Shown in pieces: positions 1 to 6,150 of a stretch of DNA of 12,503 bases. This DNA is from Candidatus Pacearchaeota archaeon ex4484_71. GTDB lineage: Archaea; Nanobdellota; Nanobdellia; Pacearchaeales; GW2011-AR1. The stretch lies in assembly GCA_002254395.1 (NCBI GenBank), contig NJDN01000009.1:1-12503 (forward strand). The letters are read 5' to 3'. The stretch's first letter is position 1, and each line of letters opens with the position of its first letter. The notes under the pieces were generated by a model that saw nothing but the letters and a program-made list of their open reading frames with translations, ran no database searches and was not told where the DNA came from. The position numbers and the translations under genes are program-made.

Positions 1-585
1 GCATCTTTAATGGGCTACATGTATATGAGATATCACATAAGTTTTTTAACAAACATAATAAGAATATTCAAAAAATCAAACCCAAAACTAAATTTTAATT
101 CAAACTTCTCAGAAGAAATAAAAGAATTGTTGAAAAAAGACGAAAACAAAGAGATTGAATTTAAATCTACCCTAAGAACAAATTTGCATACGATGCAAGT
201 TGACAAAGAAATAGAAAAAACTGCATTAAAAACAATTGCTGCATTCTTAAATTCAGAGGGTGGAACTCTCTTGATAGGAATTTCTGACAACAAAGAGATA
301 ATTGGAATAGAAAAAGATAATTTCAGAAATCAAGATAAGTTTAATCTCCACTTAATGAACTTGATAAAAGAGAGAATTGGAAAAAAACACCTCCCTTTGA
401 TTGATGTGCAAATAGGAAAGATTGACAAAAAGCAAATCGCTAGAATTGATTGCAATCCTTCCCCAAAACCAATCTTCTTGAAAGAGGGAAAGGAAGAACA
501 TTTTTATATTCGGGCTGGACCTTCCACAACCGAACTAAAAGCAAGTACACTCTTAGGTTACATCGAAAAGAGATTTAAAAAATAA
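1..585 (+). CDS. AlbA_2 (Schlafen-type) putative DNA-binding protein, probably 5'-truncated
   Basis: The reading frame is open from the first base. The first ATG is at 10 (191 residues) and other ATGs lie at 19 and 25, so the true start may be outside the window. From about residue 45 the protein matches the Schlafen AlbA_2 pattern: an acidic-Phe-Lys segment (EIEFKSTLR), then KTIAAFLNSEGGTLLIGISD, then I-I-G-I-E, and late in the domain FYIRAGPST-TEL. This fold is associated with nucleic-acid binding and is often found in predicted regulators. No ATPase or winged helix follows; the protein ends just after the domain. The first 20 residues (ISFLTNIIRIF) are moderately hydrophobic and could be the end of a membrane segment, as I recall for some DPANN homologues. 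The exact role is unknown. It is convergent with the next gene, only 2 bp apart. Confidence 0.75.
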   Translation, partial: ASLMGYMYMRYHISFLTNIIRIFKKSNPKLNFNSNFSEEIKELLKKDENKEIEFKSTLRTNLHTMQVDKEIEKTALKTIAAFLNSEGGTLLIGISDNKEIIGIEKDNFRNQDKFNLHLMNLIKERIGKKHLPLIDVQIGKIDKKQIARIDCNPSPKPIFLKEGKEEHFYIRAGPSTTELKASTLLGYIEKRFKK

Positions 586-587
586 AA

Positions 588-938
588 TTAATTTTCAATA
601 GAAAATTTCTCAAGTTTTCCCTGCCAATCCCCTGTTGGAGAAACGAACTCCTTCACCCTACCTTTTCTATCAGAGTGGAAACTGTAAACCTTCTTCTTCC
701 TCCTGAACAAAGATTCTCTGTGATGAACTTCTAAAAGTTCCCATTTCCCACTGTCATCATCAAAAGAACCCTTAAAATACTTTATCTTCAAGCCATTTTT
801 ACCGAAAACATAAGAATCCCCATAAATTGAAAAATCCCCTCCAACGCTTGAAGGACCAATGTAGTCCGACCTCATCTCATGCTTTCCCTTTTGCACTGCC
901 AAATTTTTTCCTTTCTCAAAAATCTCTTTCGAATTCAT
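588..938 (-). CDS. Hypothetical protein, 116 residues
   Basis: I do not recognise this protein. It is basic and largely beta-predicted: several short segments rich in Gly, Tyr and Phe (GGDFSIYGDSYVFGKNGLKI, then a basic RRKKKVYSFHSD stretch) and no Cys, signal peptide or membrane segment. The frame can extend to a TTG at 983 (131 residues). I chose the ATG at 938 because a good TATA box on this strand (957-967) is centred about 24 nt upstream, the spacing seen for leaderless starts across this window. The gene faces tbp across a short divergent region and is tail-to-tail with the AlbA_2 gene. Function cannot be assigned. A conserved DPANN family of unknown function is possible but unchecked. 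Confidence 0.6.
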   Translation of the reverse strand: MNSKEIFEKGKNLAVQKGKHEMRSDYIGPSSVGGDFSIYGDSYVFGKNGLKIKYFKGSFDDDSGKWELLEVHHRESLFRRKKKVYSFHSDRKGRVKEFVSPTGDWQGKLEKFSIEN

Positions 939-956
939 AAAATTTTCAAACTTGAG

Positions 957-967
957 ATATTTATAAG
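957..967 (-). promoter_or_regulatory. TATA box for the 116-residue hypothetical gene
   Basis: On the minus strand this reads CTTATAAATAT, a good archaeal TATA box. Its centre is about 24 nt before the ATG at 938, which implies a leaderless transcript and argues against the upstream TTG start. Confidence 0.6.
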
Positions 968-999
968 AATTTATGTTCTCCAAAACACCCCTTCGAAGC

Positions 1000-1009
1000 C
1001 TTTATAAAG
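1000..1009 (+). promoter_or_regulatory. Palindromic TATA box of the tbp promoter
   Basis: CTTTATAAAG is a perfect 10-bp palindrome centred about 27 nt before the tbp ATG at 1032, the expected spacing for a leaderless transcript. Because it is symmetric it could also direct minus-strand initiation near 980, toward the divergent gene. Confidence 0.65.
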
Positions 1010-1020
1010 CAAAAATTCCC

Positions 1021-1030
1021 TTTATAAATA
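1021..1030 (+). promoter_or_regulatory. Second TATA-like element touching the tbp start codon
   Basis: TTTATAAATA ends one base before the tbp ATG at 1032. It is too close to drive a normal leaderless start there and lies over the predicted transcription start. It could be a TBP binding site that competes with initiation, or simply AT-rich sequence. Confidence 0.4.
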
Positions 1031-1031
1031 G

Positions 1032-1655
1032 ATGGTAACAAAAAAAACAACAAAGAATACCTCGAAAAAAGTAGCTAAGAAGACAAGCTCAAAAAAGTCT
1101 TCAAGGGATTCTACATACAAGATTCAGAACATTGTTGCTACGACTTCTTTGGAAAAACCAGTTCCACTTACAAAACTTGCTAGAACACAACCAAATACAG
1201 AATATAATCCAGAAACATTTCCAGGATTGGTACTAAGAATAAAAGAACCAAAATCAGCGGTTTTAGTCTTTTCCTCGGGAAATTTGGTGTGTACTGGAAC
1301 TAAGTCTGTAGCCCAAGTAAAAGAAGTCATAAAAGAAGTCATAAAACAACTTAAGAAAATAAATGTAAAAGTCACAATAAAACCCAAAATAACAGTTCAG
1401 AACATAGTTGCTTCAGGAACAATAAACTTGAAACTGAATTTAAATTTCTTGGCTCTAGAGATGGAAAATACAGAATATGAACCTGAACAGTTCCCCGGAT
1501 TAGTATATAAGATAGATGAACCAAATGCAACATTTTTATTATTCTCAAACGGGAAATTGGTGTGCACCGGAACAAAGAATAAGGCCCAGTTAGAAGATTC
1601 TATGAAACAATTGCTAAAAAATGTCAAAACTGCCTTAAAGAACTACAAAAAGTAG
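1032..1655 (+). CDS. tbp: TATA-box-binding protein with basic N-terminal tail
   Basis: This general transcription factor recruits TFB and RNA polymerase to promoters. The 207-residue protein has the two-fold TBP saddle: repeat 1 at about 29-118 and repeat 2 at about 119-203. Each repeat carries the signature Y-x-P-E-x-F-P-G-L-V followed by an LVCTGTK stirrup/helix segment. The DNA-kinking Phe pairs are present: F63/F80 and F154/F171, each 17 residues apart as in yeast TBP. Archaeal TBPs are usually about 180-200 residues, often with an acidic C-terminal tail. Here that tail is missing and residues 1-27 form a Lys/Ser/Thr-rich extension instead. The start at 1032 is supported by the TATA box at 1000-1009. 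The gene sits upstream of mcm, which has its own promoter. Confidence 0.95.
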   Translation: MVTKKTTKNTSKKVAKKTSSKKSSRDSTYKIQNIVATTSLEKPVPLTKLARTQPNTEYNPETFPGLVLRIKEPKSAVLVFSSGNLVCTGTKSVAQVKEVIKEVIKQLKKINVKVTIKPKITVQNIVASGTINLKLNLNFLALEMENTEYEPEQFPGLVYKIDEPNATFLLFSNGKLVCTGTKNKAQLEDSMKQLLKNVKTALKNYKK

Positions 1656-1710
1656 GCAGATTCGGGGAAAGACGATTATTTTTCAAAACTACTTTTTAAT
1701 CCACACAAAT

Positions 1711-1720
1711 CTATAAAAAG
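1711..1720 (+). promoter_or_regulatory. TATA box for mcm
   Basis: CTATAAAAAG is centred about 26 nt before the mcm ATG, consistent with a leaderless transcript. T-rich runs at 1679-1684 and 1692-1697 upstream may end the tbp transcript. Confidence 0.6.
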
Positions 1721-1740
1721 ATAATCAACCAGTATTTCCT

Positions 1741-3813
1741 ATGGAAAACGAGGAAGGTATCTCCACAGAAGAAGATTCATTAAAAGAGCAGACTTCAAAA
1801 CAAGAAGAATTGCTAATTGAGGCAAAAAGCTTCATTGATTTCTATAAAAAACAGCTGGGAGACTCTTTAAGAGGAGATGATAATGTAGTTTTTATTGATT
1901 TCATGCAGATGTCGGAATTTTCAAATACGCTCTCTGATGAAACACTCCTAAATCCGGAAGAAACGCTCAGACTAATAGAACTTGCAATTGAAGAAATGGG
2001 CTTAGGAATGAGCTCCGAAAACATGGGAGTTAGAGTAAGACTATACAATCTTCCAAAAAGCCAAGAAGTAAGAGTAAGGAACATACGTTCAAAACACCTA
2101 AATGAACTCATAGTAATTGAAGGTATAATCAGACAAGCATCAGATGTGAGGCCAAAGGTTGTTAATGCAAAATTTGAATGCCCTTCATGTGGCACAATAA
2201 TCTCCGTACTCCAAATAGAAAAGAAATTCCGTGAGCCTTCGAGGTGTTCTTGTGGTAGAAGAGGGGGATTTAAGCTGATTTCAAAAGAAATGGTAGATAC
2301 ACAAAGATTAATAGTTGAAGAAGCTCCGGATATGCTTACTGGAGGAGAACAACCAAAACGGATGAACGTATTCGTAAAAGAAGACCTTGTTGAACCCCGG
2401 ATGGAAGAGAAGACAACCCCTGGTTCCCGTGTAAAAGTAATTGGTGTATTAAAAGAAGTGCCAGTACCTTTGTCCACGGGAGGACTTTCAACAAGATTCG
2501 AACTAGCAGTAGAAGTAAATAATCTCATACCTCTTGAAGAAACATTTGAAGAACTAAACATCAGTGATGAAGATGAGCAGCAAATCCTAGAATTATCGCA
2601 AGATCCAGAAGTCTTTGATAAACTCTCGGAGAGCATCGCCCCAAGCGTATGGGGGTATAAAGAAATAAAACAATCTCTTGTTCTTCAACTTTTCGGAGGG
2701 GTTCAAAAAGAAAGGCAAGACGGTCAGAAGAATAGAGGGGACATACACATCTTAATAATTGGAGATCCGGGAGTTGCAAAATCAGTAATTTTAGGTTTCA
2801 TGGCAAATATCTCTCCCAAGGGAAGATATGTTGTTGGAAAAAGCACGAGCGGTGCAGGATTAACAGCAACAGTTGTGAGAGATGAATACCTTAAAGGGTG
2901 GAGCTTAGAAGCAGGAGCAATGGTATTATCCAACAAGGGAATGGTTTGTATAGATGAGCTAGAAAAAATGGACCCTACAGACCGGTCTGCAATGCATGAG
3001 GCCATGGAGCAACAAACAGTTACAGTTTCAAAAGCAAATGTTCAAGCGACACTTAAAGCTCAAACATCAGTTCTCGCAGCTGCAAACCCGAAATACGGAA
3101 GATTCGATCCAACCCAAGGAATCCCTCAACAAATCGATCTTCCTCCAGCACTAATAAACCGTTTTGATTTATTATTCTCATTAAGAGATATTCCAAACAA
3201 AAGAAATGACGAAAAAGTTGCAACGCACATCCTCACCGAACATCAAAAAGAGGCAAAAAAGATGGTAGTGGATAGGGATTTGTTTAGGAAATATGTTGCA
3301 TATGCAAAACAGAGAATAACCCCAAAACTTACAGACGAGGCAGTGGAAAAAATAAAGGAATTCTATGTTAACCTAAGAAACAAACCAATTAGAGAGGGGC
3401 AAGAAATGCAAACAATACCTATTTCAGCGAGACAGCTGGGAGCATTGATACGTATGGCCGAAGCCTCCGCAAAATTAAGATTAAGTCCAAAAGTAATAGA
3501 AAAAGATGCGGAACTAGCTATAAGATTAATGAGATACTACCTTGAACAATCAGGATACGACGAAGAAACTGGCGAAATAGACATGGATAAAATCACGGGG
3601 ACGATGAAATCCAGTCAAAGAAATAAAATATTCACTGTTCGAGACATAATATACTCTCTAAGGGAAGAATTTGGAGAGCAAATCCCAATTGAAAAAATAG
3701 AAGAAAAGCTAGAGGGAAAACTAACCCCAGAAGAGATAGACGAAGCAATAGAAAAACTTGCAAAAGAAGGAACAATATTCAGACCTCGAAGAGGATTTGT
3801 ACAGAAAGTTTAA
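1741..3813 (+). CDS. mcm: MCM replicative DNA helicase
   Basis: This ATP-driven hexameric helicase unwinds DNA at replication forks. The 690 residues are full length for an archaeal MCM. The N-terminal domain (about 20-265) contains an OB fold with a zinc-binding insert: C147 and C150 (CPSC), then C169 and C171 (CSC). The AAA+ core has Walker A GDPGVAKS at 341-348, Walker B VCIDE at 402-406, sensor 1 N449 (AAANP), the arginine finger R474 in LINRFDLLF and sensor 2 R564 (SARQ). The C-terminal winged helix runs from about 620 to 690. No intein interrupts the P-loop, a frequent intein site in archaeal MCMs. The ATG at 1741 is set by the TATA box 26 nt upstream. The next gene encodes an RPA-like protein, a natural replication-fork partner. 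Its likely promoter overlaps the mcm stop codon. Confidence 0.97.
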   Translation: MENEEGISTEEDSLKEQTSKQEELLIEAKSFIDFYKKQLGDSLRGDDNVVFIDFMQMSEFSNTLSDETLLNPEETLRLIELAIEEMGLGMSSENMGVRVRLYNLPKSQEVRVRNIRSKHLNELIVIEGIIRQASDVRPKVVNAKFECPSCGTIISVLQIEKKFREPSRCSCGRRGGFKLISKEMVDTQRLIVEEAPDMLTGGEQPKRMNVFVKEDLVEPRMEEKTTPGSRVKVIGVLKEVPVPLSTGGLSTRFELAVEVNNLIPLEETFEELNISDEDEQQILELSQDPEVFDKLSESIAPSVWGYKEIKQSLVLQLFGGVQKERQDGQKNRGDIHILIIGDPGVAKSVILGFMANISPKGRYVVGKSTSGAGLTATVVRDEYLKGWSLEAGAMVLSNKGMVCIDELEKMDPTDRSAMHEAMEQQTVTVSKANVQATLKAQTSVLAAANPKYGRFDPTQGIPQQIDLPPALINRFDLLFSLRDIPNKRNDEKVATHILTEHQKEAKKMVVDRDLFRKYVAYAKQRITPKLTDEAVEKIKEFYVNLRNKPIREGQEMQTIPISARQLGALIRMAEASAKLRLSPKVIEKDAELAIRLMRYYLEQSGYDEETGEIDMDKITGTMKSSQRNKIFTVRDIIYSLREEFGEQIPIEKIEEKLEGKLTPEEIDEAIEKLAKEGTIFRPRRGFVQKV

Positions 3814-3816
3814 AAG
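3809..3816 (+). promoter_or_regulatory. Weak TATA-like box over the mcm stop codon
   Basis: TTTAAAAG is centred about 25 nt before the ATG at 3838 and overlaps the mcm TAA. It would allow a separate leaderless transcript for the RPA-like gene. Co-transcription from the mcm promoter is also possible. Confidence 0.4.
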
Positions 3817-3837
3817 TAAAACAAATCTTAAGAAAAG

Positions 3838-4464
3838 ATGACAGACCAAGAATTCAAAAGAAACACAGCATATAAATTGAGGGTAGGGGAGATTTTCTTA
3901 GGAAAACCCATTTTTGATCAGGAAAGATTCAATTTTTTAGAATTGGGAGATAAAAAAATAGTTCGTGTTAATATTATTGGAAACGTAGTTGACAAATATG
4001 AAAGTGAAGGGGAGAAAGAATACATCTTTATGACCTTGGACGATGGTTCCGGGCAAATAAAAATAAAATCATTTGGAGAAGATTCAAGAAAATTTAAAAA
4101 ATTCCAGCAGGGACAAACAGTGGTAGTAATAGGAACCCTTAGAAACTGGAATAATGAAACATACATACAGCCAGAAATAATAAAAGAGATGGATCCAAGA
4201 TACCTCCTTGTAAGGAAATTAGAAATAGAAAAAACAAAGAAAGAAACAACTCCTGAAATTCAAAAAAGCGATATAAAAGCACTAAAAGATAAGATTCTGG
4301 ACAAAATAAAAGACTCTGAAGAGAAAGGAGGAGCAGAGACAGAACAAATAATTCTTGAATTCAGAGAAGCATCTCCAGAGATAATAAATCAAGAAATTCA
4401 CAACCTCCTGGAAGAAGGAATAATTTTTGAACCAAGGCCTGGAAAACTAAGATATCTTGGATGA
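3838..4464 (+). CDS. RPA32-like single-stranded-DNA-binding protein (OB fold plus winged helix)
   Basis: This is probably a single-stranded-DNA-binding subunit that works with the MCM helicase encoded just upstream. Of 208 residues, about 38-118 form an OB fold (VRVNIIGNVV, then FMTLDDGSGQIKIKSF, then VVVIGTLRNWNNETYIQPE). A charged linker (about 122-150) leads to a C-terminal winged-helix segment (about 150-208) ending EGIIFEPRPGKLRY. This order, one OB fold then a wHTH, is that of the RPA32/Stn1-like group rather than of multi-OB archaeal RPA41. The C-terminal motif resembles the end of the neighbouring MCM (EGTIFRPRRGFV). The gene overlaps the next one by 4 nt (ATGA), indicating translational coupling. 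An RNA-binding OB protein is the main alternative, but the neighbourhood favours replication. Confidence 0.8.
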   Translation: MTDQEFKRNTAYKLRVGEIFLGKPIFDQERFNFLELGDKKIVRVNIIGNVVDKYESEGEKEYIFMTLDDGSGQIKIKSFGEDSRKFKKFQQGQTVVVIGTLRNWNNETYIQPEIIKEMDPRYLLVRKLEIEKTKKETTPEIQKSDIKALKDKILDKIKDSEEKGGAETEQIILEFREASPEIINQEIHNLLEEGIIFEPRPGKLRYLG

Positions 4465-4721
4465 TGACAATTGAAAAATATCTTAAAAGAATACCTGAAA
4501 TAGGAGATAAAATAAACTCGGTAACAAAAATCTGGGGAAGGATATATGTATATCTCGAATTAAAAAAAGAAGAGATAAAAAAACTCGACCTCCCAGGAAG
4601 CTACAAGGGTAAAAGAATAACTTATCTTTCAGATAGAAAAGTCATTCCCATAAATGAACATTGGGAATATAGAAAAAAAGAAATATTAAAATATATCTTG
4701 GAACACGAGAGTCATTTCTAA
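4461..4721 (+). CDS. Hypothetical protein coupled to the RPA-like gene, 86 residues
   Basis: I do not recognise this family. The start ATG shares four bases with the stop of the RPA-like gene (ATGA), so the two are almost certainly co-translated. A second in-frame ATG follows directly. The protein is basic and compact, with a short beta-like region around IWGRIYVYLEL, a DLPGSYKGKRITYLSD turn-rich middle and a charged C-terminal helix (WEYRKKEILKYILEHE). It has no Cys, signal or membrane segment. Its position suggests an accessory partner of the ssDNA-binding protein or of the replication fork, by analogy with small RPA-associated genes in other archaea. That role is inference from context only. 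Confidence 0.7.
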   Translation: MMTIEKYLKRIPEIGDKINSVTKIWGRIYVYLELKKEEIKKLDLPGSYKGKRITYLSDRKVIPINEHWEYRKKEILKYILEHESHF

Positions 4722-4729
4722 TAAAAACC

Positions 4730-4739
4730 CTTAAAAAAG
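4730..4739 (+). promoter_or_regulatory. TATA-like box for aIF2-beta
   Basis: CTTAAAAAAG lies about 24 nt before the ATG at 4759. A short T-run (4741-4747) follows and may help end transcription of the upstream pair. Confidence 0.45.
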
Positions 4740-4758
4740 GTCTTTTTCTAGATGATAA

Positions 4759-5169
4759 ATGGAAGACTATGAAAAATTACTTGAGGAAGCATATTCAAAA
4801 GTAAAAAGAATAAACCAAGGGAATGGACGTTTTGAAATTCCAAAGATAGAAGGACACTTTGAAGGGAAAAAGACAATACTAACTAATTTCTTCCAAATAG
4901 CTTCCCATATAAGAAGAGACCCCGAGCATTTCCAAAAATTCTTACTAAAAGAATTAGCAAGTTCGGGACAGAAAGACGGAGATAGATTAGTTTTGAACAT
5001 GAGAGTTCCCAGCAAAAAAATAAATCAAAAAATAGAACAATATGTTGGGGAATTCGTGCTTTGCAAAGAGTGCAAAAAACCAGATACTGAACTTGTAAAA
5101 GAAGGAAGATTAACAATTTTAAGATGTCTTGCTTGTGGGGCAAAACATCCTATTCGTAGTAAGATATAG
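4759..5169 (+). CDS. Translation initiation factor aIF2 subunit beta
   Basis: This is the beta subunit of the heterotrimeric aIF2, which brings initiator Met-tRNA to the small ribosomal subunit. It has 136 residues, the normal archaeal length. The N-terminal helix (MEDYEKLLEEAY) is the part that binds aIF2-gamma in characterised homologues. The central alpha-beta domain contains the family segment KTILTNFFQIASHIRRDPEH followed by FLLKEL. The C-terminal zinc ribbon has C102 and C105 (CKEC) and C123 and C126 (CLAC), ending in ACGAKHPIRSKI. An ATG at 4752 is in another frame; 4759 begins the conserved helix and fits the TATA spacing. Alpha and gamma subunits are not in the window, as is usual for archaea, where the three genes are dispersed. 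Confidence 0.95.
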   Translation: MEDYEKLLEEAYSKVKRINQGNGRFEIPKIEGHFEGKKTILTNFFQIASHIRRDPEHFQKFLLKELASSGQKDGDRLVLNMRVPSKKINQKIEQYVGEFVLCKECKKPDTELVKEGRLTILRCLACGAKHPIRSKI

Positions 5170-5180
5170 AGATTAACAAA

Positions 5181-5190
5181 CTTTAAAAAA
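5181..5190 (+). promoter_or_regulatory. TATA-like box for the small basic protein gene
   Basis: CTTTAAAAAA lies about 50 nt before the ATG at 5237. Initiation about 25 nt downstream (near 5210) would give a leader of roughly 27 nt containing the Shine-Dalgarno sequence, unlike the leaderless neighbours. Confidence 0.45.
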
Positions 5191-5226
5191 AGAAAAAACT
5201 TATGCAAACTAGGGGAAATTAAATTC

Positions 5227-5231
5227 GGAGG
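5227..5231 (+). promoter_or_regulatory. Strong Shine-Dalgarno sequence
   Basis: GGAGG sits 5 nt before the ATG at 5237. It is one of only two clear ribosome binding sites in the window (the other precedes ftsZ) and fixes the start of the 67-residue protein. Confidence 0.75.
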
Positions 5232-5236
5232 AAAAA

Positions 5237-5440
5237 ATGGCAAAGGAAGAAGTTGAATTTTACGACGTTAAGACGAAAAAGAAATTCAAGACAACTGAGT
5301 ACAGAATTGTTGAAAAAGTTAGTGAAAGCAAGAGTTCTGGAAAGAAGGTTACAAGATATTTCGCTGTGGCAAAATCCCTTGAAGGACCACACGAATGTTG
5401 GAGAGTTGTTGGAAAAGATTTCGCTGACAAAAACAAATAA
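5237..5440 (+). CDS. Small basic protein of unknown function, 67 residues
   Basis: I do not recognise a named family. The protein is Lys-rich and looks all-beta with alternating hydrophobic and charged strands: VEFYDVKTKKKFKTTEYRIV, then KVTRYFAVAKS, then ECWRVVGKDFADKNK. It has one Cys (in HECW) and no signal or membrane segment. Its size and charge are like those of small archaeal chromatin or ribosome-associated proteins, but the sequence does not match Cren7, Sul7, Alba or MC1 as I know them. The strong Shine-Dalgarno sequence and separate leader suggest high expression. It sits between aIF2-beta and the DUF424 gene, in a translation-factor neighbourhood. A nucleic-acid-binding role is a hypothesis. 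Confidence 0.75.
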   Translation: MAKEEVEFYDVKTKKKFKTTEYRIVEKVSESKSSGKKVTRYFAVAKSLEGPHECWRVVGKDFADKNK

Positions 5441-5445
5441 ACAAA

Positions 5446-5455
5446 CTTATAAATT
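5446..5455 (+). promoter_or_regulatory. TATA box for the DUF424 gene
   Basis: CTTATAAATT is centred about 25 nt before the ATG at 5475, just after the stop of the small basic protein. It sets the DUF424 start and predicts a leaderless transcript. Confidence 0.6.
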
Positions 5456-5474
5456 CTTATTTTTTTATTCTTTT
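5456..5474 (+). terminator. T-rich tract, possible terminator
   Basis: A run of almost only T (TTCTTATTTTTTATTCTTTT and neighbours) follows the stop of the small basic protein and ends at the next ATG. Oligo-T tracts are the usual archaeal intrinsic termination signal. The tract also falls in the initiator region of the DUF424 promoter. Confidence 0.35.
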
Positions 5475-5771
5475 ATGTTTATAAATATTATCGATACATA
5501 TAGATTTGTAGTAGCGATTTGCGATGAAAATTTGATAGGCAAGAGATTCGAAGAAGAAAATTCACAATTAGAGATAAAAGAAAATTTCTATAAAGGCATT
5601 AAAAAATCAAAGGAAGAAATTCTCCAGTTAATCTCCAAAATGTCTGCGGAGGATGCCACATTTAATATTGTTGGGGAAGAATCAGTAACAACTGCAATAG
5701 AATCCGGAATTGTAAGCGAGGACAGCATAAAAAGAATAGGAAACATCCCCTATGCTATGGTTCTATTATAA
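5475..5771 (+). CDS. DUF424 family protein, 98 residues
   Basis: This is an archaeal conserved protein without an established function. The 98 residues show the DUF424 pattern: FVVAICDENLIGKRFEEE near the start, LEIKENFYKG, then FNIVGEESVTTAIESGIV, then IKRIGNIPYAMV at the end. The frame is open back to 5253, which would give 172 residues, but that extension overlaps the small basic protein in another frame and has no family similarity. The ATG at 5475 places the conserved VVAICDE at the right distance and lies 25 nt after a TATA box. As I recall, DUF424 genes are often near aIF2-beta in archaea, and here one gene separates them, so a translation-linked role is likely but unproven. Confidence 0.85.
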   Translation: MFINIIDTYRFVVAICDENLIGKRFEEENSQLEIKENFYKGIKKSKEEILQLISKMSAEDATFNIVGEESVTTAIESGIVSEDSIKRIGNIPYAMVLL

Positions 5772-5783
5772 CTAAACCCTCAA

Positions 5784-5793
5784 GCTTATAAAC
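5784..5793 (+). promoter_or_regulatory. TATA box for aIF1A
   Basis: GCTTATAAAC is centred about 25 nt before the ATG at 5814, just after the DUF424 stop. It predicts a leaderless transcript that probably also carries the KH gene. Confidence 0.6.
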
Positions 5794-5813
5794 CAAAAAG
5801 GGATTAAGATAAC

Positions 5814-6149
5814 ATGGAAGAATTCGAAGATAAAACACCAAACGCAGAAAATAACGAAACAAAAGTAGCAAGAGCTCCCCTTCCAAAAGGAAAGGAAGTA
5901 ATAGGAATTATAGAAGAAAGATATGGGGGGAACAAGATGAAGATTTCATGCGTGGATGGAAAAGATAGGAATTGTAGAGTTCCGGGAAGATTAAAAAGAA
6001 GACTTTGGTTAAGACCGGGAGACGCTGTAATAATTGAACCTTGGGAATTGGATGATAGCCGAGGGGACATATTATTAAAATACAAACCAAACCAGGTAGC
6101 TTGGTTGAAGAAAAATGGATATCTAGAAACAGAAACCGACGAATTCTAA
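5814..6149 (+). CDS. Translation initiation factor aIF1A
   Basis: This S1-type OB-fold factor binds the ribosomal A site and helps start-codon selection with aIF1 and aIF2. The 111 residues match the family length. An acidic, disordered N-terminus (about 1-20) is followed by the OB fold (about 26-100): GKEVIGIIEERYGGNKMKIS, CVDGKDRNCRVPGRLKRRLW and LRPGDAVIIEPWELDDSRGD. These are the IF1A hallmarks (R-x-P-G-R-x-K-R-R-x-W and GD-x-V-x-x-x-PW). The ATG at 5814 is 25 nt from a TATA box. The KH gene starts one base after its stop, so the two form an operon. The aIF1A-KH pairing is common in archaea, but often with a Rio1 kinase gene between, which is missing here. Confidence 0.95.
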   Translation: MEEFEDKTPNAENNETKVARAPLPKGKEVIGIIEERYGGNKMKISCVDGKDRNCRVPGRLKRRLWLRPGDAVIIEPWELDDSRGDILLKYKPNQVAWLKKNGYLETETDEF

Positions 6150-6150
6150 A

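Noticed and set aside
939..983. TTG start giving a 131-residue version of the 588-938 gene
   Set aside because: A good TATA box lies inside this stretch at the correct distance from the ATG at 938. The TTG form is not excluded, since the palindromic TATA at 1000-1009 could serve it.
1320..1343. Perfect tandem 12-bp repeat within tbp
   Set aside because: It encodes a repeated EVIK helix motif, and the region has the same length as in typical TBPs, so it is not an insertion or expansion.
1842..2636. 264-codon open frame antisense to mcm
   Set aside because: It lies entirely over conserved MCM codons, its product is Ser-rich low-complexity without family motifs, and no promoter or ribosome site precedes it.
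2761..2790. Possible intein at the MCM P-loop
   Set aside because: The Walker A motif is continuous and the protein has normal length, so no intein is present.
5253..5474. N-terminal extension of the DUF424 frame to 172 residues
   Set aside because: The extension overlaps the small basic protein, which has a strong ribosome site, and has no family similarity. The ATG at 5475 fits both the family start and TATA spacing.
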